Shown: piece by piece, positions 1-12,145 of the stretch | Layout of the letters: each line of letters begins with the position of its first letter | Numbering within the stretch: position 1 is the stretch's first letter | Source: Melanocharis versteri | Lineage: Eukaryota; Chordata; Aves; Passeriformes; Melanocharitidae | DNA: 64,000 nt | Direction: 5' to 3' | NCBI GenBank assembly: GCA_013397845.1 | Contig: VZTG01000015.1 | Location: 203,630-267,629 of the forward strand | Program-made: the position numbers and the translations under genes | The notes under the pieces: generated by a model | Database searches by the model: none | Told to the model about the DNA's origin: nothing | Seen by the model: only the letters and a program-made list of their open reading frames with translations

Positions 1-842
1 GTACTTATGGATGATACTATTCACAGAAGTAATAGGGTAGGTTAAAATTCTTATTGATGTAATTCCATATAATTGCAGCCAAAATATCAGGTGAAACCAT
101 TGCTATCAGCATACTATGGGAAGAGTTTGTGGATCTCTGAGTAATGTATTTTGAATTGTTTATATACAGGCTTTAAACACCACAGGATATTCTCTCCCCA
201 GCCATGCAAACGATATGGTAAGGATCTTATGTCAGCTGGGACTTCAAGTATTTCTAAAATATATTATAAAGTGCTATTATAATACCAATAACAGGGAAAG
301 CTTCCATCCAGCTGGAAGGACATGTGCTGCAACAGTTGCAGACTATCTCCAAGCAATTCCATCTGATGAGATATGACTGCCCGTGAGGGATGTTTCCTGG
401 ACTCTTGTCTTGTAACATAATGATCAGCTAGTTATTTTCCTGAACACTGGGAAATGCAGTAGGAAGGGAGGACTGGAAATGGTGTTTCGACATTTGTGAC
501 CTTTAGCCTGTTTTTTTGTTGGTTTTGCAATTAATTATGCAGGGCATACAAACAAACCACCACCAATCTTCCTACTTCTGTTCCAGCTCTCAAGATGCTT
601 GTTTTAAGCACAGGATAATTCCTTATCAATCTTGCTTTCTTGGCAAATATTATCTCATTCTCAAAGGTAATTTTTCCCTTCCTGGGGAGAAGAAATCTTC
701 TCCTAAAAAGCAAGCATAAAACCTGTGCATGAGTACCTGCAGCTTCTTCAAATATAGCTTTCTGTAAGTAAGGACTTAGGTGTCTTGTGGTTCTTCCCAA
801 GTAGAAGTGACTCCTACAAACATGTGTTGGAGAGCAGGCCCG
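1..842. other. unique AT-rich DNA, no gene seen
   Basis: No repeat, exon or RNA gene is recognisable. Short open frames exist on both strands around 516-800 but overlap each other in opposite directions, lack similarity to any family I know and are the size expected by chance. Confidence 0.6.
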
Positions 843-889
843 GCCACTTGTTTTTGGTGAAGAAGTTGGCTCTGCTGATTACTTCACAA
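843..889 (+). repeat. hairpin-containing direct repeat, copy 1
   Basis: This 47-bp segment is repeated about 810 bp downstream at 1655-1701 with only about four differences. Positions 857-887 fold on paper into a hairpin: GTGAAG, A, AGT, TGGC, loop TCT, GCTG, ATT, A, CTTCAC. The TGGC/GCTG part pairs through two G-T wobbles where the other copy has Watson-Crick pairs. The similarity stops abruptly on both sides, so it does not look like the edge of a large duplication. The family is unknown to me. It could be a small dispersed repeat, transposon ends, or a local duplication. Confidence 0.7.
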
Positions 890-1654
890 AACTTTGGTGG
901 AGATTTCATGGGTATACATGAAAAAATAGAGAAAAATTCTGGAGGTATCAAAGAATTTTTGAACATATGATTAAAACGGTGTGTTCTGATGCTCTGGTGG
1001 AGCAAAATTCCTGTTCTTTGAGTGAGTGAGAAGAGGATGAGTGATCAGACTCAGGGCTGAGCTCCCAGGTGATGCCCATACAGTGGTCTACAGGCAGAGG
1101 CTTAGACTCTCATGGTGCTTGGACCAAGCAATGAGAGGAGATGATTAAAGATATGCCATTGTTGCTGTGACCATACTTTTTCCTTTTTGTGCTGCTGGTT
1201 TCCTGTCCAGAAAGAAATTCCCAGTTAAGTTACATACAAGTTATATATGTACAAGAATTGTTTATTTGTTACAGTCAGGACCAACTGGAGAAAATCAGCA
1301 GCTCTCTAAAACAGCCTTGTACTTCCTCTGACTGCTTTCTCTGAGCTGCACACAAACCACAGTTTTCAGTGGAGGGGGGAGGAGGAGGAAGAGATAATCA
1401 GAAGCACATGTAGGAATTAACTAGAGATTTGCTGGACCTTTTTGTAAGCAACTGTTCAGGGAAGTTGCCTGGGTAGGGGAGAGAGATGAGAAAAAACAGA
1501 CCAGCATCACTGAAGCTTAAGGTTGAGTGCCTCTTTTATTCTCCTTTTCCTGCCCTCCTCCACTGCACTGTGGGGCAATTTGCTACCAGGGCAGCAGCAA
1601 AACCCAGCAGCCCAGCCTGTGGCTTGATGTGGGGTGCTGCTGAGGGAATGCCAT
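890..1654. other. spacer between the two hairpin repeats
   Basis: About 765 bp with no recognised gene or repeat. A G-rich purine run lies near 1370-1392. I see no transposase-like open frame and no inverted ends that would make the flanking repeats the termini of a known element. Confidence 0.5.
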
Positions 1655-1701
1655 GCCATTTGTTTTTGGTGAAGAAGTCAGCTCTGCTGATTACTTCACA
1701 A
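1655..1701 (+). repeat. hairpin-containing direct repeat, copy 2
   Basis: Second copy of the segment at 843-889. Positions 1669-1699 give a regular stem-loop: GTGAAG pairs with CTTCAC, one A-A mismatch, AGT with ATT (one G-T), CAGC with GCTG, and a three-base TCT loop. The differences from copy 1 inside the stem (CA to TG) keep pairing as wobbles. The sequence shows a duplicated hairpin; whether it is a transposon relic or an RNA structure is inference. Confidence 0.7.
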
Positions 1702-3724
1702 CAGTCTTGCAGAATAGTTTGCTACCCAGCTTAGGCTGGGTTTACACTTTCCTTTGTCTCATCACCTGCAAAAGTAGGCGAGGGCACTGGTTAATTTGTG
1801 AGAGACCAAGAGGCTTAGTCACAGGGCGGCAACTGGAACAAACATCTTTCCCTGCCTTTGTTTTTAAATCTCATTTAGAAATAAAATCTCAGGACAGGGA
1901 TCATCTAGCACCCTGTGCTGACACACAGCTTAACACGGCATGACTTGGGTTTCCACTGGGGATATGTGGTTTACACCTACAGTATAAACAATCACTAAAA
2001 ATTTCTCCTATTATTTCCAGAGTCAAGCAATGACAAGGCAAGTCTTTCCTCTCCCAGCCCTGACGATGAGAAAACACTTGGATAGCCACTGGTGATTGCC
2101 AATGAGGATGCTAAACACATCTCTCACCCTCTTTCAGGAGAGGTATTTGGTGACTTTTTTAACCAGTAGTTATTTGGGTACCAGTCTCTTAGGTATTTTG
2201 ATCCTAGTCATCTGCTAAAGAAGTATTTCTCTCAGTTATCTTGGTTTTTAATGTAGAACATCTGCGTCTTCTTTCCTGAAATAGTTTGTCCTTTTTTTTT
2301 CGCCCCTTAAAGTAAATTGATGAATGAAATGTCTGCTTTGTTCTTCACTTTGGTTTGCTGCTGTCCAAAAGTTTTGCAGACACCTTAGCACACATAGAGC
2401 AAATAATCCCAGATTTTCTCATGGAAAAGCACACATTCTGGCCCCTGCACATGCACAAAAAATCATTACAATTCATTTTAGCTGAACAGAGTGTCCCGTC
2501 TTGGACCTCAGTTCCAACCGCACGACTCGATGAACTGTAGATTACCTGAGTCAGACAGCTTGTCTGACCAACTGCAAATAATTTTCCTGTTACTGAGAAT
2601 GCCCTTGGGCCTTTGTATCTTCTCATAGAAAAAACCCTGTTTCTTTCTGCATGAAAATGTTGATTTTTGACAGATCTCTCTTTTGGACATAGTTTAAAGA
2701 AAACCGGTGAATATTTAGAGCATCCTGCATTGCTCAGCTAGCAGTAGTACACTTCCAAAAGAGTCAAGCTGAAAAGTTTTGGTACAAATCTTTGATTACA
2801 AAAAAACCAATCCTATATACATTTCTCTGCTAAACTGAAGCCTAAGGCCAAAAGCACATTTCAATGGAAAACAGTCCTCTGGTGATTTGTTAAGGCTTTG
2901 GGGCATGCTTTGAGATGTTCTTTTAGCTGATATCACAGGGGATATGAGATTGTTCATGAAAATAACAGGGGAAATGAGAGGCAAGGCAGTTGTGTGCTTC
3001 TTTTATTCTCCTTCTGGCTGACCTATCTAACTTGGGGAACTATCCTGGAGTGCTCAAAAAATGCAGGGTTAAACAAAATTAACTAACTAGTGCTTTCCTC
3101 TAAACTAAAGGAAAAATCCTTCTCGCCTTTTCTCAACACTACCCAAGCCTTGAGGAGGAAGTCCCTACGACTAAATAAAGAGATTTCCTTCTCTTACTTA
3201 GTCTTTGTTTTTTACCTCATCACGCAAATTTTCAAGGAACAATCACTCCAGAGAATGAAAAATCACACATCCTGAAAACATAAATAACTTTCATATTTGT
3301 AAGTCCTGATAAGACACACAGTAAATGAAATTTTAACAAGATAACTAGTGTTTTGCTTACCATTAATCCTTGAAGCACCTCCCTCTGGGATAGCTTTGGA
3401 ACTGAAAATGCATTACTGCACATCTCATTAATACCACGTGCTTTCCCTCAGTAAAAAGAGCTTCTGTCCTACAGGCCTCTTGGCACAGTAATCCAAGCTA
3501 GGCAGCTGTAGGAAAAGCAATCTATGGTTTTCCTTCTGTCTGCCCTCAATAGTAACTCTGAAAGTTAAGGAAAGAGAGAGATTGCAGCATCAGGTTGGAC
3601 ACATCAGGAGATAGTTTCGTTTCATGGGCTCACACATAACCAAGTACTTTCCATCTAAGGAGATAAATACAAATAATTAGAACTAGTTTAATAGTAGAAC
3701 AACTTGGTACAAAAGATGGTTCAG
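1702..3724. other. unique non-coding DNA
   Basis: No gene or named repeat recognised. A motif of about 22 bp built around CTTTTATTCTCCTT occurs at about 1525-1548 and again near 2993-3015, but the flanks diverge quickly. Small open frames on both strands (around 2345-2690) are antisense shadows of each other. Confidence 0.5.
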
Positions 3725-3980
3725 AAATTCGTAGATTTTGAAGGTCAAACAGGACAACATGATCATCTTCACTGGCTTTCATGGAGCTTGATGAACACTA
3801 ACAGCAGATTAACAAATTTCTTTTGAAGAAAATAATGTTTTCCAGTATTAAACCTATCTTGAAGACATAAAAAATGTATCTCACCAGTCGTTATTATTGA
3901 TGTCCTCATTACATCCTGTAACCAGGTGTTACACTTTTAGTTTTATTACAGTTTGTCTTGTTGAACAAGCTAGTCCCTAC
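3725..3980 (-). mobile_element. old CR1-like LINE relic (3' part)
   Basis: The stretch opens with a degenerate form of the CR1 3'-end reverse complement (ATAGATTTT, AAGGTC, GATCATCTT) and continues with blocks such as TTCTTTTGAA and CAGTTTGTCTTGTTGAACAA that resemble older sauropsid CR1 subfamilies. It is strongly decayed, has no usable reading frame and its inner boundary is approximate. Known: CR1 is the main non-LTR retrotransposon of birds and is usually truncated at the 5' end. The subfamily cannot be assigned by eye. Confidence 0.5.
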
Positions 3981-4422
3981 CTATAATTCACCAGTGCCCA
4001 TGCAGACCCTGGAAAGAGCAGAGGAAATGCAAGAGATTTCATCGACATTGAAATTAGCAGAGGCAGTCAAACTGCTGCACAGAGGAGTTACACGGCCCAC
4101 TTCATAATTTCCTGCACAAGGCTGGAGTGGGTCCTGCAGACATGCTGCATTTCAATAATTCAAGGAGTGGGACACAATTAACCCTTGCTGGTTCAGAAAC
4201 TGATTCCCAGAGGCATCAGCTGCTTATCTCTGAAAGCAATAGCTGTGTACAGAGTGCTGTGGGCATGAGGACCTGCGTGCAGTGAGTTGTTTCCCATCCC
4301 GGACAGTGGGTGCTCAGCAGGGCTCTGTCAGAGAAGTTCTGAAATCAGTTTATCCCTGAACTGTCATGTGTATTTAAAAAATGAAAAATAGGATCTGGAG
4401 CCCAACAAACAACGTTGTGGGG
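3981..4422. other. unique non-coding DNA
   Basis: No gene or repeat is recognised between the CR1 relic and the GTT-rich tract. Confidence 0.5.
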
Positions 4423-4464
4423 TTTTTGTTGTTGTTGTTGTTGGTTTTGTTTTGTTTTGTTTTT
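4423..4464 (+). repeat. GTT / GTTTT low-complexity tract
   Basis: About five GTT units are followed by GTTTT units. An AC-rich stretch just upstream (CCAACAAACAAC at about 4402-4413) is complementary to part of the GTT run, so a small hairpin is possible. Confidence 0.9.
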
Positions 4465-7400
4465 AGATACTGAGCGACCTAGACTTTTCCATGCAGGCTT
4501 ATTGCTATTTGAATGTTAAACTAAAGGGAGTATCATACACTGCATATCAAAATGCTTGCTCCAGCATTTGGTCAAGGTCTCAGCAGAAAACTTACTGATT
4601 GCTAAGTTTTTCCTGGCAGATTCAAATAGCCATAATGGTGAGCATTTGCAGAGCACATTTTAGGCAAGGTCTCCCCTAGGCAGAGCAGAAGCACAATGTA
4701 CCAGCTGGACAGTGGGTTTGTTCCTGCCAGACACAGTTGCTGAGACTCAGAACAAACTGCCTTCTGAACTCAGCAGAGTTCAAGCTCAAGCACTCTGAAT
4801 GACAGGAAAGCATGACTCAGATGAAGTGTTCTTGTCAAATGTTGCTATGCCCAGCATTCCATGCACAGTTTGTACACTGCAAGAAACAAATACTCAAGGA
4901 AGCATTGGTGGTTTGGCTAGAAGTGTTGGTAAGTAGAATACTTACATATTTCTAAGTATTTTCCAAATGTTCCATATTTTTCAATGGAGAAAAACATAAA
5001 AATTTTGTGTACAAATCTCTATAGAAGCTGGCAATTTAGTAGTATAGCGCTGCCAATTTATTTGAGAAAAGTTATTACACTGTGCCAATGTTAAGGACTT
5101 ATGCATGGAAAGCACAATAGGTTTCTCGCAATATGTACTTATGTAGAAGTACTTACGTACTTCTAAGCTTTCCATATCTCCTCAGCACAAACTCTGACGC
5201 TTGGAATTTGGTTATAAATCCAACCTACAAGTGCTTCACCTATCACATGATGCCTGCACTAACCGGAACAAAGTGGTACTAATCGTGCTTCTGCTTTTAT
5301 GAAAAGCATCAGCAGAGATAATTTTGTCATCCAAAACATCTTGACTGCTATGACAAAGGGTTGAAAAATCCAGATTAGGTTTTTGTGCTTTCAAGAGAAG
5401 TTTCAAGAGAATAATAACAGGTTCAGTTCCAATAAGCTAGAAAGGTTATGAAACAACTTTATCTATCTCAGATTCCTAGGAAAAAAACCAAAACCAATCT
5501 GCAACCTTTTTCAGGGTAAGATAGAATTCAAATTTGTAAACATAACCTCTAGATTTTTATACAGCTGAAAAAAGTATTCATATATATAATCTGCAGGGGC
5601 AACAAAACAATCTTGTATATTACTTATTTTGAGTATTTAACAACTGTCGGTGAAAGGTTTGCTTATGCATTAAATAGAATAGAAAAAAATATTGCCAAAG
5701 CAACTTCACCACAGGAAAAATGTGTTATGATGGTAATTCTATGCTTGCTGTCCAGAGTTCTGCAAATCTCCTTCAATGTTACTCTGATGACTTGTGTATA
5801 TAAATACTTTTTCTTTCTTTTGGTTTTCTGGGAGAGGTTTTTAAAAAAACAGTCATGTGGGAAGATGTATGAGACAACTATGTTTTTGGAAAGTCACATG
5901 TATGAATTTGAAAATAAATGTGCCCATCAACAGAAAAGAGAAATTTTTAGAAGAGGATCTTATTAATTGTTTTGAGTAGTGTATTTCCTTTTATTATTGC
6001 TTAGGATGTTAATTGGATAACTTCATATAGTTGCATAAAATTGAGCCATTGTTAGCCCTGGGGTTTTTAAAATTTGTTTTCAGGTATAAGGCATGCATAG
6101 CAATGTTAGTTTTTGAGAAAACTGAAAAAACCCCAGACCCGAATAACTGAAAATCCAAAGTCTGGTGTACGGCCCACAGGTAATTTGTAAAGATCAAGAG
6201 CTATGAAAGTCTGTTCCCTTACTCAGGAAAGGGCCTCTCTGAGAGTGGGCAAAGCCTGACGCAACTTAGACAGGGGAAGTGTGTGCATGCCAAGGACCCT
6301 TAAGTCACTGTGTACTTCAAAGCTGTAACTTGAGACTCCCCAGTGACTTCACAATAAATCAAATAAACCAGGCTGAGGCAGCAGGGGAGGTAGGACAGGC
6401 AAGCAAAAGGGATGGCGAAAAAGAAAGTGCTGTGATAATGAAATGTGCAGGAAACAAAGTTGTCCTGCTATGGCTGCCCAGTCCACAAATGCGAAATTAC
6501 AGCTTTTGGCTACAAAAGTGCTTGCTTTCTTCACGCAAGAAATTGAACTGTGGCATCCCCAAATAGAGGTAACGCTCATGGAGCTTAGGAGCAGTGCAAG
6601 CCATGCTGCACTTACTGCCTCACACATAATTTCTTCCCAGTCACGCAGTCCTGAGAGTTTTGTTTATTTATTTTTTTAAGCGATGCAACCAGATGTCACG
6701 CAGACACTAGCAACTTACCTTTTTATTGGTGACATCCACCTCAGCCTGGATCTCCAGGAGTGCAACAACAGAGATGTAGGAGAACACAGGACAGGCTGAC
6801 AGACTTACATGAGCTTTGAGGACCATGGACCTCTCTAACTTAAGACCAGATCTTGGAGCCCTACACACCTAGAAGTGGAGTGCTGGACTTGGATTTACAG
6901 ATGACTGTTGCAAAAGACATTCATGCAATGTCTGGTATGGTTAGCAAAACGTGGCTTGTTTGAGAGACAAACTAGATGCTCTGGTTCAATCATGTCAAGC
7001 AGGTTATTCATCGTGCATTCATCTTTCCCCTTAGTGAATCTCAGCCCATGCCTACACATTGCTGTGGTGCCCTGAACATAAGGCTGTAAATTGACAAAGC
7101 TGACCCATGTAAATTCACCTCTTTTTCTGAAAGCTGAACCTTGCAGATCGTGCAAGGGAATAGCTAGTTCAAGGGAAGCTAATTTTGCAGAGACCAGCCC
7201 TACAGGCTTGACTATTCTTTCCAACTGGAAGACTAGATGAGAAAGGGTTAGTAATACTAAGTTAAGGAAAAATTAATAAGAATGTTGTGGGAAGGAGAGT
7301 CTGGGCATCATAAATACTTCTCTACTGAGTGTTAGAGAAAAGAAAAAAAAATAATGAGTGGGTAGGCAATAAATTATTAAGCTATCGTTCAACAAATCTA

Positions 7401-10400
7401 GACAGGGGAATTAAGAAGGAAAGGAATAAAATTCTTAAGGATTTCTTTTATTGACTAGTTTCCAACCTAGAAGAAAGTTAGAACTTAACCCTTCATTTTG
7501 AGGCAATGGTTATAGCTGGTTCTGCTCCTTATAAGGGATTGCTGATGTTTGTTATTAATCATCTTCAGCTTCAATGGTGTTATAAACCCTGGGAGACCTG
7601 TATAGAACAGTGGTGACTGAAAAATACCAGTAGCACCTGATGAACGGCCAAAAACTCAGCATTACCTGCAGCTGCATAAGGTGATTACTGCTGCTTTAGA
7701 CATAAGCAGTCCAAGCATCCAGAGATGCAGGACCCAGGGTGCTCCCAGACACCATCCCATGCGAAGGATGGAAAGTGATACCATCAGGGAAAGTGAGTTC
7801 TGCCAGCCTGTGTGGTCTCCTAATTCCAAACTCTGGCCAAAACACTTGCCCAAGAAAAATGGGCTTGTCTGGCTGCAGCCTGTGAGCTGCTGACCTAAGG
7901 CAACTGAGAAGTCATTTGAACTTATACCAGATGTGTTGCCTTTTAGAGATCAAAGGGATTTTGTGCAGTGGGAGGAGACCTTTTTCACTTCCTGTTAGCA
8001 AATGGCAGTGGAAATCCCCTCTCTGTACATGAACTGCAAAATCTGGAAACTATCTGGAGGGTTATAACAAACGGCCATCAGGCCTTCCCATCTTTCCTGA
8101 CCACAGCTGGTTGAGATATTGTTCAGACAGGAGTCCTGGACACTCAATTTTCATAACAGTGATCCTTCTACACTTCTTCTGATGTACGTTCCCTGTCAGA
8201 AGACAATGCCGTGTTCATTAGTGCTTGCATTTACATCTTCATGAACTATCACTGGTCTTGTTGGAGCTGCACCATTACTCCTTGCTCCTAAACTCAGCAA
8301 GCCAGGTATTTTTCTGGGAACACCTCATCCAGCTGATGGCAGAAACTCCACCATTGTGATGAATCCGGCCAGTCAGTTGAAACTGTCACAGCTTTAGGAA
8401 GAGACTGCTGAGAGTGGCATGGCATGGCTAGAGATGAGTCCTGACACACTGCAGCAAACTATGATCAATTCTTTAAGAGCCAATCATGCCAATCAATGCC
8501 CACTGCCTTTTCAGTACAGCTCACCGTCCTCACTCTTCCTTTACCACCCTATTGTGCCAGCAGAAGGAAATTCAGGTCACACCCTGAGCCCCTAGAGAAC
8601 AAAATCTGGCGAAGTAGTGAAAATCCATTTTTAAAAATAAGACACCAGATTTTGTATTGAATTTATTAAGAAGTACATTCTTTTTGCTGAGTGGACACTA
8701 AATGCAGGAACTCTCAGCAGAGGAAGGGAGGTGACAGTACAGGGCATTAACTTTTCAAACTTCTGCCTCGGTATTCTTCCAATCTTATTTTTAGTGCCTT
8801 TAGTTCTCATATTTGCCTACTTTCTTCCTCCCCCACCCCCTTTTCTTTTTTCCCTTACATGGGTGGCATAGTGCTTTCTTCTTATATATTCAAATATTTA
8901 AAAATGCCAACATGATTTAGAAGCTCTTGGAAATGGTTTTCTAAGAGTGCATGGGACAGTAGCTGCTAAACAGCCACTCTCGTTTGCAAAATTGATCTGG
9001 GAGTTTTAAGTCAGTGTTACTCATTTAGAGATGATTCTATGAAATCATATGCAAAAAAATATTCTGAAGTTCCTGAATGGATTTGTGAAGAAAAAACAAC
9101 AAGCAACATATGTAATAACATGGTAGGAACTCATGTGGAAATCAGCAGAAGGGAAAGAATATCTGGCCCAACTCTACCATTCATTTTAAGGGTTGATTTT
9201 TAAGTCTCAGCTCAAATTTTTTGGACCAAAATAGTAAAAGGGAAGCCTGAATTCAGTTGTTCTTAGACGCCTGGCATTTTGATGGGATTTTACAGGGTGC
9301 AGCCATCTCTACGAATTAGTGCTGAAATAAAACATGGAGAAAAAGATTCATTTACTAGTGACTTTGAAGGTCTAAGTATTTTTGATAGTATTGTTTCACT
9401 GAATCAAGTGTTATTTTCTTAGGCTGCTGAGAGTAGAATTTGATTTGCCAGATCTACTTGCATCTCACTGATCAAACTTAAGCTGAAGTTTACGAAATTA
9501 AAAAAAAAAGAATAATAAAATAAAAAAAGAATCACTGCCTTATGCTGAAGATAGAATTTATAATTCTATATTCTCAAAATATTCTCTAAAAAATCTTTTT
9601 CCGAAAGAAAAAGGTAAAACATTGAGATTCTTTCTTTTATACAGAAGAAGATAAACCATTGAAAAACCAACAATCTGAGTCTTCATTTCTATTTTAATGC
9701 CTGGTATAAATTTTAAAGCCAATTCTTAGTCAGATGAATTTATCACATTACAGCTGAATCAGTGATGTGTCAAAGTACAGTGGGAGCTTAGGAACTTAAA
9801 TAATTTTCTAAAACAACCTCTTTAAGTCTCTAATCAGGTGCTTTTCAGTCTAACTTAGATACTAGATACTAAGGAATTTTTGTGGACCCACACAGGTTTA
9901 AATTTAACTGCTTGTCAATGTGGTGGTAGCTTCTAACTTCTGAAAAACCAAGAATCTAAAAGGTGAAGTGGCCCAAAGACCTTTAATGCCTTCCAATGTC
10001 AGCGTCTGACTTATTCTACCCATGTGAGGATGGTTGGAATAGCTCCTGTTGCCGTCTTAAAGATATCCAGCTGTCCCAGAGCAAATGCAGCTGCTGATGG
10101 AGCAGCCAATGTTCTGCCACGCCTTACAGGCTGCCACACAAAGGTAAATCCACACTTCAAAGCCAGGTTTCCACTCTCGTTACACCTCCGTGCTTCCATG
10201 GGTACTCTGCATTAAAAAGAAGATAAAACAGTGCTTTTTAGCTGCTGGATTTGTACCCAGTCCTGAATATCTACAGGCCACTTTGTCATATGCAGCTCTG
10301 AGTGTTCAAGAAGGTAACAGAGTTGGTATCAGGTCTTTGCAAAGACTGACTGACAATAGCTACCAGTTTAGTTCTGCTTTTCTGTCCGCTTCGTCCATGT

Positions 10401-11152
10401 ATTGAGAAAATGAATCAAACATCATGGCTTCCCCAATGAAAAATGCCTTTTTCAAAACCATTTCTGTGAATAAGCAAGCCTCCTCAAAAAGTCTTTCAAT
10501 GAGAACTATACAATCATTCATTTTTATACTTTGCTTTTAATCTTTGATCCTATTGTCCTCAGCTAATGAGAAGCAACATTCTGTTTGGAAAGGGTGGCAA
10601 GGGTTTATGTCATTGTCTTGTCTTGCAAAGCCCCACAAAGTTTTAAATCCTTAACCGTCTAAAAATGGTGACATATGTGTTAAGAACAAGTTTTCTGTTT
10701 TAGTGATTGGTGTTTCCCTTTCCGTTCCTGTACACAGCTTACTTTCAAAAGAATAGATCTGAAGGGCTTTTGTTTGCACACACACAAAATTACTTAAAAA
10801 AAATATCACCATTATCTTAGGATTTGAAAATAGGTCATGAGCTCCCACTGCTGATGACTCCCCTCAACAAGGTCCCAGGATCTTGAAGTGCCGGCCTAGG
10901 GAAACTGTGTTCTCTCCTCTAACTTGAGTGCCACAGACATGCAAGTCTGCCTCCAATTTAAATGTTTTATAAGAATTTCCTGATTTTCCTGACTCAGTAA
11001 TTAAAAAACAGCTTGTGAATCCTGTCTGAGCTGGTGTGAAGGACTTCTGGAATGATGACTCTGACAAGAACGATCACCCATGGCTGTCTTCCTTGCCAGA
11101 GTGGATGCAGAATTCTCCTTGTATGCAGTCTTTGAGGAAAAAGAAAATTAAA
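4465..11152. other. long AT-rich non-coding stretch
   Basis: No exon, RNA gene or clear transposon is recognised in about 6.7 kb. Details: a degenerate direct repeat of about 32 bp at about 4936-4968 and 5143-5175; the second copy contains the perfect hairpin AGAAGTAC-TTAC-GTACTTCT at about 5145-5164. There is a pyrimidine-rich tract at about 8820-8853 and A-rich patches near 9499-9530. Open frames of 60-117 codons (for example 5613-5966 +, 6895-7224 -) have no recognisable domains. Confidence 0.5.
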
Positions 11153-11254
11153 TGGGAAGGAGGAAGGGAACAGGGAGGGGAAGGAGGATGGGAGAAGAGG
11201 AGAGGGGAAGGCAGGGCCGGGAAGGGAAGGACCTCCTCCCCCTTCTTCTTCACC
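11153..11254 (+). repeat. purine-rich tract followed by pyrimidine tract
   Basis: Positions 11153-11231 are almost entirely G and A with many GGG and GGGG runs. They are followed directly by a C/T-rich segment to about 11254. G runs around 11166-11191 (GGG, GGG, GGGG, then GGG) meet a loose G-quadruplex pattern. The purine block next to a pyrimidine block could also form a hairpin. It produces misleading open frames on both strands (Lys/Gly/Glu-rich on +, Ser/Pro-rich on -). Confidence 0.8.
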
Positions 11255-11697
11255 TGCATTGGTGACTGCATTGTTGTTCCTTTGACATTTTTTCACTCCT
11301 CTCTTCTTTGAGTGCAATTACAGCTGCACAATAACTTCTTTTTTCTTCTTAAACAGGTTATCGCAGAGGTGTTGCTGTCTTTGGTTTGTTTGGCCTTGAC
11401 CTTTCTGTCCCTCTGCTCTAAACTTCCCCGAAACAAACAAAAAAATCCAAGCTCACTGTGGTCACAGAACTCTCTAAGAAAAGGGTCTCACACTGTTACA
11501 CTTGGAACATGCACTAGAAGATGGAACATGTATTCTCCTTAAGGCAAATAAGATCCCAGGAACAAAAATAAAACACAAACAAATACCCACCAAGTTTAAA
11601 TGAAAAAAAATTGTCTTCAGTAATTCTGTTCGCTTGTAAGTGTATCGGGACCATGTCCTGGGATAAAGTAGGTCAGGACAGAAACTCTCAAATGTTG
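11255..11697. other. unique non-coding DNA
   Basis: No gene or repeat is recognised between the purine tract and the LTR start at 11698. Confidence 0.5.
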
Positions 11698-12145
11698 TGT
11701 ATTGGTTTTGTGTGGCCAGGTTTTGTAGCAGAGTGTGGGGTCCAGGGGTAGCTTCTCTGAGAAGATTCTGCCAATATGAACCTGCCACTGGCCAAGGCCA
11801 AGCCCATCAATGACAGTGAGATCATCTTTGTGATAACATATTTAAGAATTTAAAAAATATTAAATTATTGCACAGGAATAATTGCAGCCAGAGCAGAGTA
11901 GAGTGAGAATATGTGAGAGAAACCACTCTGCAGACACCCGGGTCAGTGGAGAAGGAGGCTAGGAGGTACTCTAGGCACCAGAGCTGAGATTCCTGTGCAG
12001 CCCGTGGTGAAGACCACTGCAAGACAGCTGTGCCCCTGCAGCCGATGGAGGACCATGGTGGAGCAGAGATGCACCTGCAGCCCATGGAGGACCCCATGCC
12101 AGAACAGATGGATGCCTATGGGCCTCCCAGAGCAGGCGGATGTGG
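11698..12145 (+). mobile_element. truncated avian ERV long terminal repeat
   Basis: The segment begins TGTATTGGTTTTGTGTGGCC and continues through CACTGGCCAAGGCCAAGCC, a TGTGATAACATATTTAAGAA block, GTGAGAATATGTGAGAGAAA and CTCTGCAGACACC. I recognise this series as an LTR-type repeat common in bird genomes. Its second half has imperfect internal modules built on CCTGCAGCCNATGGAGGACC with GAGCAG, at about 12035-12065 and 12070-12110. In intact copies the module array continues; here similarity ends near 12140, so the 3' part including the CA end is missing. No flanking target duplication can therefore be tested. The call is by recognition, not database search. Confidence 0.75.

Noticed and set aside
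1525..3015. Repeated CTTTTATTCTCCTT motif as LTR ends
   Set aside because: Similarity covers only about 22 bp, without TG...CA ends or matching flanks.
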